64,000 bases of DNA from Cladobotryum mycophilum (GCA_036429605.1 CM071590.1:434001-498000), one strand, 5' to 3'; positions 43,260 to 55,006 are shown, numbered from the stretch's first letter. Numbers and translations are program-made. The notes: generated by a model from the letters alone, not told the origin.

Positions 43260-43786
43260 ATGCGTCTGCTAACTGTACTCACATTTGCTGTCATTGCCAC
43301 AGCCGAACGACTGGTAAATACAGCCCATACCTTATTGCATAACTCCTATAGCCCTAAGACTATCTAATAATTATACAATATAGGCCACCGTCTATAACTA
43401 CCCTAGCTACCACGGTGACCCAATAGAAATATCTACACCGATCAAATGCTTTACCCCCACTTGGAGTAACCTGTAAGTGGCTCCCTTTATTTGAATTAAA
43501 CTTTTGTTATTTAATTTATAGTATACTTATCTGTATCCTATAGTCGACATAAAACAATGTCCATTGATATTGTGGCAGGCTATACTTGTGCATTATATCG
43601 GTGAGTAGAAGTACAAGGGCCTGTACCCTATAATCGGCTTTCTCATTCCCTCCCAACTTATTGGATGTGATGGCAAGCTTACACTACAAAAGGGACACCG
43701 GCTGCAGCGGTACTGCTACCGTATTTAGCCAGTCATCGACGTTCATTCAGGGGGCGGTGAGCCTCCATTGCGGTACACCCGCATGA
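43260..43786 (+). CDS. Small secreted beta/gamma-crystallin-like protein, unit 2
   Basis: Four exons, join(43260..43313,43384..43472,43544..43600,43678..43786), 102 residues. It is the cleanest copy: every splice site is canonical and the frame is open throughout. The signal peptide MRLLTVLTFAVIATAERL is encoded by exon 1. The mature part has ATVYNYPSYHGDPIEISTP-x-x-C, MSIDIVAGYTCALY, then GCSGT and a terminal HCG. Exon 1 (54 nt) and exon 3 (57 nt) have the same size as in unit 1. The four cysteines could form two disulfides. Same inferred role as unit 1; unknown target. Confidence 0.77.
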
Positions 43787-44520
43787 TATCGATTCCGTGT
43801 CACGCTCGTCTGGTAGAACACAAGGTTTCTCCATCGGTAGAGGAGGCTGTATGGTCATGAATATAATTTGGTTGCTTGTGGATTTACCATAGCCCCGGAA
43901 CATGGATCGTTATGGGCTGGCAATGTAACCCCATCTTGTATGCTATAAATAAGGTATATCGCCTACAACAATGGGATCGGTAGATCTGCTGTTTGATGCG
44001 CGTTGCTAGTTACTGAGCTATTCCAGGAAGTATTAGCTATGTTAGAGGCTGCCGAGGGTTGGCTCTGTACCTGTCGCTGCATAAGGCTACTACTCCAAAA
44101 AAAAAAGGATAATTTCGCCTTAAACCGGGCTGGGAAACTCTCTCAAGTTTATGCTTAGATCTTTCCCTCCGCCCCTTGCCACTCTGCCTTTTATGGGCGT
44201 TCAGCTTACCCCTGTTCCAGAAATGCCTCAACAGTAATTTTAGCAATTCCTTGACATGCAGCTTTCTCCTACCCTAATGTAAAAGGCTCATGCATCTTAG
44301 CGCTCTATCCGATCTCGGGTAGATGGCACATGCCTCCCAAGGATCAACAAAACCATATCATGGAGATTTCTCGACCGTTAGATCCATGTTAGCTCCAGTG
44401 CTCATAATGTCCTGACAGTGACAGTGCTGGTTCTTATGTCACAAGTCAGACAATTTAGTAATACCCAACTCCACCTTTCATGTATGCACGATGTGGCTTA
44501 TATAATATCAAGGTTATATA
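43787..44520. other. Inter-unit spacer 2
   Basis: No gene supported. The stretch about 43900-44020 (ATAAATAAGGT, GATCGGTAGATCTGCT) resembles 46600-46680 after unit 4, indicating that 3' flanks were duplicated as well. Confidence 0.5.
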
Positions 44521-44682
44521 GAGCGGAGCGTGTATATCTCCTATTAGGGAAATATCTGTAGCTTGCCAAGATATCGTACCAAGAATAATGGATCGCCTCT
44601 CTGATGTAGGACTAGCCTGTTCGCGACTGCGGGTTGTACAGCGCATTCCCATCTCTTGGTTTGCGGGGCACATCTATTTAAT
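44521..44682 (+). promoter_or_regulatory. Shared promoter module, unit 3
   Basis: CTTGCCAAGATATCGTACCA, CAGCGCATTCCCATCTCTTGG and a degenerate TATA (CATCTATTTAA at 44671-44681) precede the ATG at 44789. Confidence 0.6.
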
Positions 44683-44788
44683 ATTATGCCTAAAGCCTAT
44701 TCCTTCTCTTCTCATTTCCTCCATATCATCGACTAGACTATATCTATTACCTTACTTTTTATACTGAAGTAACAAGCCGGTCGACATC

Positions 44789-45005
44789 ATGCATCTTCTG
44801 AATATGTTCCTATTTGCTCTTGCCGCTATGGCTAAACGGCGAGTAAACGCACTATTCTAAGCTGTTCTGCAACTCATGTTAGCCTTGGAAATTCTAATAC
44901 TTGGACAATATAGGAAACGATCTATAGCGTCCCTAAATACTTGGACCATTCAATAGAAATACCTACGCCGCATGACTGCCTTACTATCAAACCCGATCAG
45001 GGATT
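44789..45005 (+). pseudogene. Truncated unit 3 of the crystallin-like secreted family
   Basis: Exons 1 (44789..44842, MHLLNMFLFALAAMAKRR) and 2 (44914..45005, ETIYSVPKYLDHSIEIPTP-x-x-C) are well preserved with matching splice sites and phases. After the second donor (GTAAGC) the expected exon 3 is only faintly visible at about 45056 (CCATTTGGACC) with stops, and no exon 4 homologue follows. The unit is therefore a partial, decaying copy; its promoter is retained. Confidence 0.6.
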
Positions 45006-45499
45006 GTAAGCGAATCCTCTTCTGCCTTGATAAGATTTAGTATATTAGCCGAGACCATTTGGACCTAGGAATATAATCCTGTCCAAACGCTGCTCTAAAA
45101 CTTGTTTATGTCCCAACCAGACCGGACTTTACTGAAAAGGCTTGCATTAGGTAGCTCTATTCCCCCCTGTCCTTGATAGGTGATTCATGCCACACTGAGT
45201 CAATAGAGCGGACACCCGCGTCCCGTAGAGGTAACCTTAATCACGTTCTTTCTTTTAATAGGTGGCTTTATTTGACTGCATATCTCTGCTTACCTCCCGC
45301 TCCAAGGCGTTCGTTCTCTACCAGCCATTTACGTATTTCCATCTTAAACTTTATACCAGCTAGGGTTCACGGTACTCACACCGCTTCTTCTCATATCACA
45401 AGCAAGACACGGCACCACCTGACCCCACTTTGGTGTGCACTCGGTTGACCTATGGAATACTCATATACAAGACGTATCTCAATCGAAAACCATGGTTGC
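45006..45499. other. Inter-unit spacer 3
   Basis: It includes the decayed exon 3 remnant of unit 3 and a copy of the distal upstream repeat (about 45160-45440). A 116-codon frame at 45430-45780 runs through the unit 4 promoter and is not a gene. Confidence 0.5.
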
Positions 45500-45681
45500 A
45501 TATGGTGGAGTGTGCGTGCCACTTTGATTGGGAAGTCTACAGCCTGCCAAGATATCCTGCCGAGATCAGCAGATCATCTCGGCCTATGTGGATAGCTATC
45601 GGTGCTACCGTAGCTAGAAATCGTACTTGGTGCAGTCCATGTGCATCTCTTGGTTTTTTGGAACAGGCAGGTTTATTATTT
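45500..45681 (+). promoter_or_regulatory. Shared promoter module, unit 4
   Basis: GGGAAGTCTACAGCCTGCCA, AGATATCCTGCCGAGAT and GTGCATCTCTTGG followed by a weaker TATA region (GTTTATTATTTA at 45671-45682) precede the ATG at 45794. Confidence 0.58.
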
Positions 45682-45793
45682 AGTGGCTTAAATGGAATCT
45701 ATTGCCGTCCACTTATCCTCCTCCTCCTCATCGACTCGACCGTAGATCCCTTACATTACTTTTTGCATTCAGAGAAATAAGTCGTTTGACATC

Positions 45794-46295
45794 ATGCATC
45801 TTTTGAATCTTCTGTCTTTTGCTATTGCCCCCGTAGCCGCTGAATTCCTGGTAAATTCAGCCTGCCACTCATTCTGCCAATGAGGTGGCTAAGGACGCTC
45901 TAATAATCATCAAATATAGGGCTCAATCTATAACTCCCCCAATTTCTTAGGCACTCGAGTGGACGTAATATCTCGTCCAGGATTTCGGTGCTTTAGCTTT
46001 GAAAGGTGACTCCCCTTATTTGCCTTTAGATTGTTTAGTATACTTACCCATGCCTCATAGCAGATCCCCCATTCGGTCCCTTTATGTTGCGCCAGGTGCG
46101 ACTTGTATACTATACGAGTAAGTAGAAATCCAAGGGCTCTCTCTTCCCTCCCGACCTATTACATAGGCAACGAAAAGCTGACACTATAAAAGTGCGCTCC
46201 AGTGTCGAGGTAGACGTGGGTACCAATATGTTGCCTCAGCAGGGAATATCCCATATGTATTGTATAGTGCCGATTGTTATAAAGAAGATGAATAA
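45794..46295 (+). CDS. Small secreted beta/gamma-crystallin-like protein, unit 4
   Basis: Four exons, join(45794..45850,45920..46005,46061..46117,46193..46295), 100 residues. The signal peptide MHLLNLLSFAIAPVAAEFL is followed by GSIYNSPNFLGTRVDVISRP then Cys, and IRSLYVAPGATCILY. At the position where units 1 and 2 use the last acceptor (AAG at 46177) the next codon would be TGA. Using the AAAAG at 46188-46192, 15 nt further on, keeps the frame open and gives DALQCRGRRG and a final Cys. Exon 3 is again exactly 57 nt. I infer a shifted acceptor; if it is not used, the protein is truncated after exon 3. Confidence 0.62.
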
Positions 46296-46740
46296 TATTT
46301 CGGCAGTGTCGTGTTCGTTGTGTAACGATCAAAGGTTCCCTCAGACTAGACGTAAGAGGGTAGCAAATAAATTTGTTTGCATGTGGTGGTTTGACTGTAG
46401 CGTGCTCTAACTGGTTGATCCTAATGCCCACATAGTGCGTTCTTACTCGTCCGAATGTAGTCTTGAGTATGCGCACGGCAAAAGTATTGTGCCCTTGAAG
46501 AACAATTGATTTGCTAATGAAAACTATGCTAGGAAAGTTCCATGTGTACTATGTCTGGCACGTAGATTTTCCGGGTTGGTAATTTCAAATTAGCTGCTCT
46601 ATTAGAAATAAGGTGCACCAAGTACAATAAGAAACCGATGAATCTGCTATTTGAGGTACGTTACTTATTACAAATAGCATAAATAATCAATTTGGGGCCA
46701 ATTCAACTCGAAATTTCCGTCTCGGTGTCCATTTTATCTG
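46296..46740. other. Intergenic after the secreted-protein array
   Basis: No gene. It contains the 3' flank repeat noted in spacer 2. Confidence 0.5.
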
Positions 46741-47142
46741 TTGTTGAGGCCGCCGCTCTTTTGTCAACCTCTCACGCACATCGTGCATCTTCCCCAGCTT
46801 CTCCCTCTTGCACTTGCCTTCAAGGCTTCCGATGCTCGTCCTGTCGAGGTTGCTGATCTACTGATATATGTTGCGGACAAATCTGCTTCATTGACGCGCC
46901 CTTGGATTGCTCATGAAAATGAAATCTGTGTTATCGTAGCCTACCGAGTCTTCCGAAAGGATGAGGCTGCAGACATCACCGCACCCAAGACATGTTATGC
47001 CTGGATGAATATCTATGACGGTACGCCGCCCGCATTCCTTAGTCCACAACGTTTGAGCTTTTGCTTCAACACCTATCATAGTTTCGAATATATCGAAATG
47101 CTAAAGGCTGGGGTTGCGGTTAACCCCCCTGGCACTGTATAA
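46741..47142 (+). pseudogene. Open frame with signal-peptide-like start but no ATG
   Basis: The frame reads HLPQLLPLALAFKASDA at 46783 directly after ACATCGTGCATCTTCC. In units 3 and 4 the corresponding start is CATCATGCATCTT, so the initiator ATG seems changed to GTG. Downstream is ITAPKTC, reminiscent of the TP-x-x-C of the array, but the rest is not clearly related and there are no recognisable introns. The first in-frame ATG is at about 47005, beyond the signal-like part. I treat it as a possible start-less fifth relative. Confidence 0.3.
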
Positions 47143-47370
47143 CCGACCCCTCTCCGTATGCTAGATATGGATAATTAATCCTCAACAGTGGCAATCGTTG
47201 TAAAAGCTTTTCTTCCAATAGGTTTGGGCCTATGAAAAGTATCTCTATTCAAACCGGGAAGGCCGTGGTCAGCGGTCGTTGTCTTCAAGTAGCAGAAAAG
47301 CTCAGTGGATATCGCATTCCTCTCAGCGATCGACGAATAGCGTAGAGAGTTGTCGTCTCTTGTATCCATT

Positions 47371-49141
47371 TCAACGCCAGTGGTTACAATTTCTCGACAA
47401 TGGCTCTATGATATTGTTATAAACACTGTTCCAGAGCTCATTTCCGTTCCATCCAGACCGGTATTTACTTAATACACCCTCAAGACAATATGATATGGCC
47501 TCCTCGTAGCTTCCCAACGGTGGATCGTCGATTTCATCCCTCCATTTCACCGCATACTCCCATCGACAAAAATAGTCCTTCGGTGCTTCTCCTAGAGAGA
47601 AAAATGCCTCTAGTGTAGTCTGATGCCATATTTCCAAGAGGAGAATTCCGAGTTCCCAAAGAACAAATTTGGGCTCGGTGAGTTCCTGCTTGCTCTCTAG
47701 ACCAATGGGAGCAGAAACGAAGACCCTGTTGTAGTCAACGGCTTGTGTTACGCCGTCCTTTGTAGGCTGCTTTAAAAAGTAAACCGATTCGTTGGAGAGG
47801 CCGCTCGCAAGCCATCGTGTTTGCGATAGCTGGAGTAAACTTGAGGCGAGTCGTAGGGCAAGGAGCATGCGCATACGCAGAGCAATTCCCACACTAGGGC
47901 CTTTCCCTTCTCGCTCTAAGAGTAGCGATTTTAAGGTAACCTTTTGAACATTTTGGCGATTTAATATAGTGTGTTGTTCGGATTGTCTGGTGCTGATGCG
48001 TTGGTTGTCGTGAAGAACGAAGGTTACGCGATGCGCTCCATGACTTGCCGCAGTGAGAGCGGAACAGAAATCATGTACTGTATCAGAGCCAATACTCTCA
48101 CAAGGCTTGGATATCACTGTTTCAATTTGTGGTGAATTTTCTTTCTGAAATCGCACCCGTGAGGGTATTGAAGAGCTCAAGTTGTCATGCTCGACTTGCT
48201 CAGAGATATGAATGAATAACTCACGCCACCATGTTTGACTGGAGTTAACGTGCACGGCAGAAAACATTAGATTGAATGAGGCAGCTTCATATCCACTTCT
48301 GCCAGCGCTCTTTAAAGATTTTGAGGCGTCAGCGATATTGATGCGTTCTTCAAGGAACACGTCCACTTCATGCTCATGTTGGCAGGTATCACTGCGACAA
48401 CACTGACAGAATGCCATATAAAGATGATTGGCAGAACTGTTAATACGACGAAGCGCTTTCACCATTTTGGAGGAGCGGTGCGACGAGAAAGATCCCGCAG
48501 ATGGTAAACCGCCGCGATTTATGAGCGCAACTTGATAAAACTTATGCAGCGCATTGGTAGCATTGTCAAGTGCCTTGACGCTTTTATTCATGGTAGATCC
48601 TCTGAATGAGAGTGTAAGCCGAGCTATGAAGTCTATCTGATACTTCCGAGCCGCGAGATTGGCCTTGATTGTGGCGATGATATCGTTGGAGTCACCCTGA
48701 ATTCAAGTCAGCAAATTGACTAATGGCTATCTACTTCATGATCATTTACCTCTCTGGCTGGTACCAACCCAAATAATTGCCTTGAAACTTCATGCAAGAC
48801 TTCTTCTATGCCTTTCAATGTCCCAACAAGTGCTATGTAGTTCTCTGAGCCTAGAAAGTCTATCATGTCGTCTTCAACGTGTTTTCTCTTGAAATACGCC
48901 ATAGGGTCTTCATCGAGACATGTGCCCCATCTGATAGACAGCCGCTTCATGAAAGCAAGAGATTTACGGTTTCCGAAACAATCTGTTTCTGAAAGAGAAG
49001 TGAGACAGCAAGCTTGTCCACGTATTTTCGTTTGCGGAACGCGAGTAGCGATTTGTCGTAGCCATTACGGCTCGCTTCAACAGCTGATATGAGCAAAGGG
49101 ATTACGGCCAGGACAATTCCAACTACCTTGACGCTAGACAT
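47371..49141 (-). pseudogene. DUF7580-type fungal protein, single-base frameshift
   Basis: Two exons, complement(join(47371..48696,48750..49141)). The N-terminus MSSVKVVGIVLAVIPLLISA is hydrophobic and is followed by a helical segment; the intron at 48697..48749 (GTAAAT...TTCAG) is canonical. Exon 2 has IIATIKANLAARKYQIDF and ALDNATNALHKF, then a kinase-fold-like C-terminal half (RMLLALRLASSLLQL, RWLASGL, LWELGILLLEIW), the usual order of fungal DUF7580 proteins, often grouped with HeLo-like and prion-associated genes. Within exon 1 the frame breaks at 48952-48954 (run of three T on the coding strand): one extra base rejoins ETVNLLL to MKRLSIRWGTC. The frame is otherwise open for over 500 codons, so the lesion is recent or a base-call error. 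Confidence 0.7.
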
Positions 49142-51099
49142 TATGTCTAAACCGTTTTCTTGATTGAGATAATATTTTCCAAGTTCAGGTTGGGCTCCAA
49201 CGGATATGCGTGATCACAGGTCTTTGTGGACCCCGTAGGGCCGGAGTGGGCGGATAATCAGGCTGCATTTGCTAATAATTTCTTTGCAATCCTATTCATG
49301 GAATTGGCTCCGCACTCTTACTTAATAGAATCCACAAATCAGAGTTGAACGGTGAAGTAGTTGTTCCTAGATTAGGATACCAATGGTAATTGGATATCGA
49401 TGAGCATTTGCTCGTGAATAGCACTCCATACCCAGCGTAGAAGACACTTATAGACAATCTTAGCACTCTTGATCATTTGCAACACATCTCCTAGGCTTCT
49501 GCGGTTCAAGATTGAAAAGATGGACTCAATATCAAACAAAGGTTAGGCGGAAGTCCTATTAAGCTGTCCCAATTTTTAAATTTGTATGCAGAACTTAAAT
49601 TTATCTTATTATAACCTCTATAATCTTGACATTAATAGCTCAAAAATCGACATCTGGTATTAACCACATTATCTCTTTGTGAAGTCTGATAAAAAGCTGT
49701 AAAGAAGCGATATAATATTCCAGGATTGCTCCAGCTAGAGTGATATTACTCACAGGTCACATTGACAAGACGAATTTCCACAACCCAGTTTTTATACACT
49801 AGCGTTATACTTCTCCTTTGTCCGGCGAAACGCTGTGAACGGGCATGCCCAGCTCCAGCCGACCAAGTGCTTAAATAGACAGATAAATAGGTCGTAAATA
49901 CTACCACTACTACTACACTAGCGTCATGGGCGAGAGGCAGATAACAGTCCGAGGCACTGATCCCACGGCACAAAAAATGGTAGAAGATGTGGCCAGTTGG
50001 CTGGCATCACATCCAGATGAAAATGGGAAACCGCTACAGGCCGGGGCATTGAACAATTAAGACATGTCGATGTAGCTCGCATGACAAAACCTTTTTTCAA
50101 CAGTGTTCATTTTACTTTCTCTTTAATGGCTAGGGAAGACTTGGCTAACATTACTAGAACCCGAAGCTGGGTCGTTATCTGTGTAGAATGAAACCACATA
50201 CTCTACTTACAAATCAAGCAGGATTTATAGTCCCACTCATCTGCTCCGACAGATGTAAGATTGAGGACGGGCAGTTTTATTATGAGTTAAAAAAGGGCGA
50301 GATATTATGTATGCCTACGCTTTCCAGAGAAATCACTCTGAGGATTCCAGGCGATGGAATAATGTATATCTTCTGGCTAATAATAAGGTAGAGACAGTCT
50401 AATAATCCTTAATCTACATTACCACCCCGACTATGTCATGCTCATTGGAGAGTATATCGCCTAGTAAGTAAACATCATTCACATCCCCGTTGGGAATAAA
50501 GTTTGCATACGACGGGACAGCCCCCAAGTTGCAAGCTGAATTGTACGGCGTAGGGCCGAGAATCGCGAGTTCAAAGGCGGAAGATTGTGGGGGCCATTCT
50601 CACTAGGTTGTGAATGGTACGGCGTGTGGCTAAGCCTCGTGAGTCCAAGGACGGGTGAGGTGCGGTTGACGTTCCCGTCACACGGTGTTTCATCCATGAA
50701 ACCAGTGCCCATATCTATTCCCGTGCCATCATGGTGTTCCGTAGTTACAAATACCATACTCTGAAAGTATTGGTCTGGCACGCTTTCTTCTGCGTTGCCC
50801 TGTGGTTGAAATGAGTCGTGCTGTGGCCTCAGTGTAGAATCTATTCTTTCCGGATACATAATTATTAATATAATTATTTATTATTAATATTTAACACAAA
50901 ACTACACCACTTAAACCCATTATTTAATTTATTTTAACTTATTATCAATATTAAAACTATATTCTAGGTTATTCTTATTGGGAAACACCCGGAACATTAT
51001 AATTACAAACACGCAGAGATTGTGAAGCTGTATTATAGATTGGATTTAAGCTCTGTAATCCCATTCTCTGAAGGGAAATTCCATCCGTATTTTATTTTT
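49142..51099. other. Intergenic, no firm gene
   Basis: AT content rises from 50860. An ATG frame of 44 codons at 49926..50060 (MGERQITVRGTD...) and a 67-codon frame at 50188..50391 look protein-like but lack any recognisable family, promoter or splice sites. A minus-strand frame at 50479..50859 is also unsupported. Confidence 0.4.
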
Positions 51100-51665
51100 T
51101 TACCTTGGAAAAGAAAAGAAAAACAATCTATTATATACACTTTTAGCAGCCTTATAAACCACTGCTTGCCCCTGCCTGCATACTCCATGAAGCCAACTCT
51201 TTTCTAAAAGTTGCGCAATCTCCACGTGCCCTCGAGTGAGTGCAATCTCCAACGCAGTTTGTCCATCATGATTTCGGACATCGACATCAGCCCCTTTCTC
51301 TAAGAGCAACTGAACAGTTGCCTCCTGTCCCCTAAAGGCTGCCTCGTGTAGTACTGTCCATCTAGGACCTTCCAAACTGTCTTGGGTTGTGTTACAATCT
51401 GCCCCCATTTCTAAGAGTAGCCTCACTATGGCATTATGCCCACGTGTCGCTGCTAAGAAAAGGGCTCCTTGTCCACTGATGGATAAAAAGGATCCGTCGA
51501 GTATCGTCGCCTCTCCTACCTGTACCTGTACTACACTGCTTCCATTGTCCTCCTCGCCCACCATGCCCAAGGTCACTCCCAAAACCAGCTCCCTCATCTC
51601 TCGGTAGAGTCCATGTAGAATATTCACGCGCCCCCCTGCATGCTTAGATATTTGATATGGGCTGC

Positions 51666-51989
51666 TGAAAAGAAGTTGATGGAACCTCCGTATACTACTA
51701 GGTCCGTGGTATGTAAATGTCCTGAGATAGTAACGGAACCTCCGTGTACTACCAGATCCGTGGTATGCAAATGTCTTGAGATAGTAACGGAACCTCCGTG
51801 TACTACCAGATCCGTGATATGCAAATGTCCCAAGATATTGACGAATCCATTGTACACTGTTATAGCCGTAACGTGGGAATGTCCCAAGACAGTAACGGAA
51901 CCTCCGTATACTACTAGATCCGTGGTATGTAAATGTCCTGAGATAGTAACGGAACCTCCGTATACTACAATATCGTTGATCATGGAATG
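51666..51989 (-). repeat. Six 54-bp (18-codon) solenoid repeats
   Basis: The motif CCGTGGTATG-AAATGTC recurs at 51704, 51758, 51812, 51866, 51920 and 51974, exactly 54 bp apart. The encoded unit is TTDLVVYGGSVTISGHLH. The related 105-bp period at 55427 and 55532 encodes paired 17- and 18-residue units of the same type, on the other side of the hAT insertion. Confidence 0.9.
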
Positions 51990-53149
51990 TCCTGAGATGT
52001 TGATGGATCCTTCATCAGGGCAGCATCCCGATCAATCAAGTCAAGTTTGCCACCTTAACTTGCGAGACTTGATGACCGCGAGGGCCAGACTTATTAGACT
52101 TGCTAGAATTGATTGAACTTGGTAGGCTTAATAGGGCAAGACTATTCCCAACAGGTTAAGGTTATGTAATACTGTAATACTGAATTTCTCTTAGTGTTAA
52201 AGTGTATTTTGTCAAGTAAAGCTATTCATAACCGATTAATACTATCGTGGGACTCTGGTATCTAGATTTCTTTGGTGTTAAAGCTGATTTATATACTGCC
52301 TGGCCTTTTTGGTATAGCAAAGCCGCCCCCAAGCGAAATTACACTAGTCCGTAACTAGTTCTTTAAGTATTATAGCATCTCGAGTATTGATGACCTTATT
52401 AAGAGCCGTTAAGATAATAGCGTTAGCTTATAGAGGCTGAAGGCTCTCTCGCAGTCTGCTGCCATCGCGGGAACTGTAAGCAAGTCTAATATAAACTTGC
52501 TAAGGGTTAGGAAGGCCTGCTACTATGATATCCACCATTTAACAGGATCTTTAACGCCTTGCAAATCAAGGTTAAGGTATTTTTTTAGCTCTAAGATATT
52601 ATTAAGTGGCTAGGCCTTACTCTTTCTAAGCCATTACTCATAGGGATTATTTTCCTTTACCCGTAAAACTACCGTTAAGAAATCCTTGTTATTTGAAGGC
52701 TAATTATATATATTAGTATTATTATTATAAGAGTACTAACGCTCCTAGTAGTTCGTAAGGTTCTTTTTAGTATCACGAAGCCATATTAACTGCTTATTAC
52801 TATCCTATATTCGCTTAAGCTATCGAATATTATATTTAAGATTAAGGATTATTACTATAGTAAAAAAGGTAATTCTTTAAGCCGAATATAATAGTTATTA
52901 AGCTTTTACTATATAATTATAATAGAAAGTTAAAGATATATTTTAGAGCTTTTTTAAAGGGAAAAGTACTGCTTAGATTATAATATAAAGCTTAAGTATT
53001 CTTTTTTTGTGTGTACAGGGAGTATGGTTATTATATTCGTTCAAGAGGATCATGATCTTAGGCTTTAAGGCTATAATATTGATTTGAGGCGGGAAACAGT
53101 TCGTTAAGAGTGATAAGGTTTAGTAGATAGTATGATTTGCATTTGGCTT

Positions 53150-53830
53150 TTAGTCTTTTTAATTTTTTTGTTAATTAGCGATGTATATATAGCTTTTTAA
53201 TCCTTAAGGTATTAAAGTAAAAACTTAATGCCGGCTAGAACCTCCTAAAGGCGCCTATAGCTATCTTCTTTACCTTATCTTTAATAATGTATTGTTTATA
53301 TATATAAAGGTTTAAGGATTACCTTAATTTCTATTAGAATTCGCTAATCCTTATGACTAAGAATATTATTCTGATGGATATATATCTAAGGGTTAATACT
53401 AAACTGATGATTGTTGATGAAGGCTTAGATGTGTGCCCGTTTAAGAAAAGCATGTTTAATCATTAGATATATAGAATTCCACTTTGTCTTATTGTTTGTA
53501 ATAAGCTTAAGCTCTTGAGATAATATATTTAATAAAGTAAAGACACTATTATTATTAATTTCTTCGGTTGTTTTCTTGAATTGCTCGTTTTGTTGAGGCG
53601 AGGCCTGAATAAATGTAACGATATTATAAAGCTTTCTAACAGGGTCTTTCTTTCTCTAATAACAAAGATCATCATTAAGGCGATCGGCCATATAATAAAA
53701 CTATGACTCTTGCTCAAAGGCTTTACTGTTTTCGTGATATAAAAAAGCACGGCCAACGAGATTGAGAATGTGGCTATAATATTGCATTCGCCTTTCTTCT
53801 GCATCAATTAAAGTCATCCATAGGTCCAGT
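53150..53830 (-). pseudogene. hAT transposase relic
   Basis: In shifting and stop-interrupted minus-strand frames I read HILNLVGRAFLYHENSKAFE, then KLHNIVTFIQASPQRNEQF, then NNKTKWNSIYLMIKHAFLKR and a degraded PALSFYF region. Order and spacing match fungal hAT transposases. Multiple TAA/TAG codons make it non-functional; most changes fit C-to-T decay. Confidence 0.8.
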
Positions 53831-55006
53831 TAATAAAAGAGACTTCGAGTATAGGTATTGTTATTTAAGGCATTGTTAGATATAACAGTACCGATTCGAT
53901 TATTAATATCCTAGTCTTATATAGCCTATAGAAGGGTATTTATAAGATTCTCTCCAGTATGAGCTCCTGATTACTACCGAAGAGCAAGAAGGCGTTGTTA
54001 TTGCTTTCCACTATAATCAAGGAAATATCCTGTAATAGCCATTATCACGAGTCGATTTGGTAAGGTCCATAGATTAAACCTAAGATATATTCTTATAATA
54101 GTGTTATACATCTCGGCTTAAATGATTCCTTTCTTTAAGTTGAATAAGGACTTGAGGCTATGCCACTGTCTTGTTCTACTCCACGAGATCTGGCTTGTTA
54201 CATCAGGTTTAAGTTAGTAGCTGAATTCTCGAATATATGGATCCTCGAAGACCGAGAACAGTAGATCGTTATTGATCAAGAAAGCAAGGAAAAGCTCTTT
54301 AAGCTTTTGTATATATGATCGTGTATAAAACGTCTCTTTATTCCAAGGTCATTTAAACGGAGCAGGGGTAGTATTAACTTATGAGCTAGAAGATAAGTCG
54401 GTTATATTATACTCTTCGATATAGTGTTTCTTTTTGAGATAATCAGTTACAGCAGTTATTGCCGCTAATTTAAGAGGCTTAAGGAGGCTCCCATTTTCAT
54501 CACATCATCGATATATCTAAAACATATTGCCTGCATGATATAAATCAGTATATAAAAGTATATAATATAAGAAAAGATTTTTTATTTTAGGAGGAGATAC
54601 CTAGCTTATTATCCGCAAGAATCTCCTGAACAAAAAGCCCTTTCTTTCTAATCTAGCTTATACGACCTCTTGACCCCTTTCTTAATATCATTTCCTCAAG
54701 AACAAAGCGACGGCCTCGCCATATTGCAGTCGGGAGGTTCTCGATTGTATCGCGGCCGTTAGGGTTAAAATCGGACAATAGGGTAACTTACGATACAGTA
54801 GCGAATTGCAAATGAATACTAGAAGGGCGCGATGCCCCAAAAACCGTCAGGCTCATTGGTATTAAGGGCGTATGTACAAAGGAAAGTATATTATTATGAC
54901 GTTAATATAGCGGATACGCATCGCGATTTTGTGTTATTAGTATTATCAAATTCCTAATAGCTAATGTATATATTATTTAGTAAAAAAAGAAAAAAAGATA
55001 ATAATA

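Noticed and set aside
51666..51989. Regular 54-bp repeats resembling a CRISPR or satellite array
   Set aside because: The repeats are contiguous without spacers, keep a reading frame in 18-codon units and continue the protein pattern of the receptor gene.
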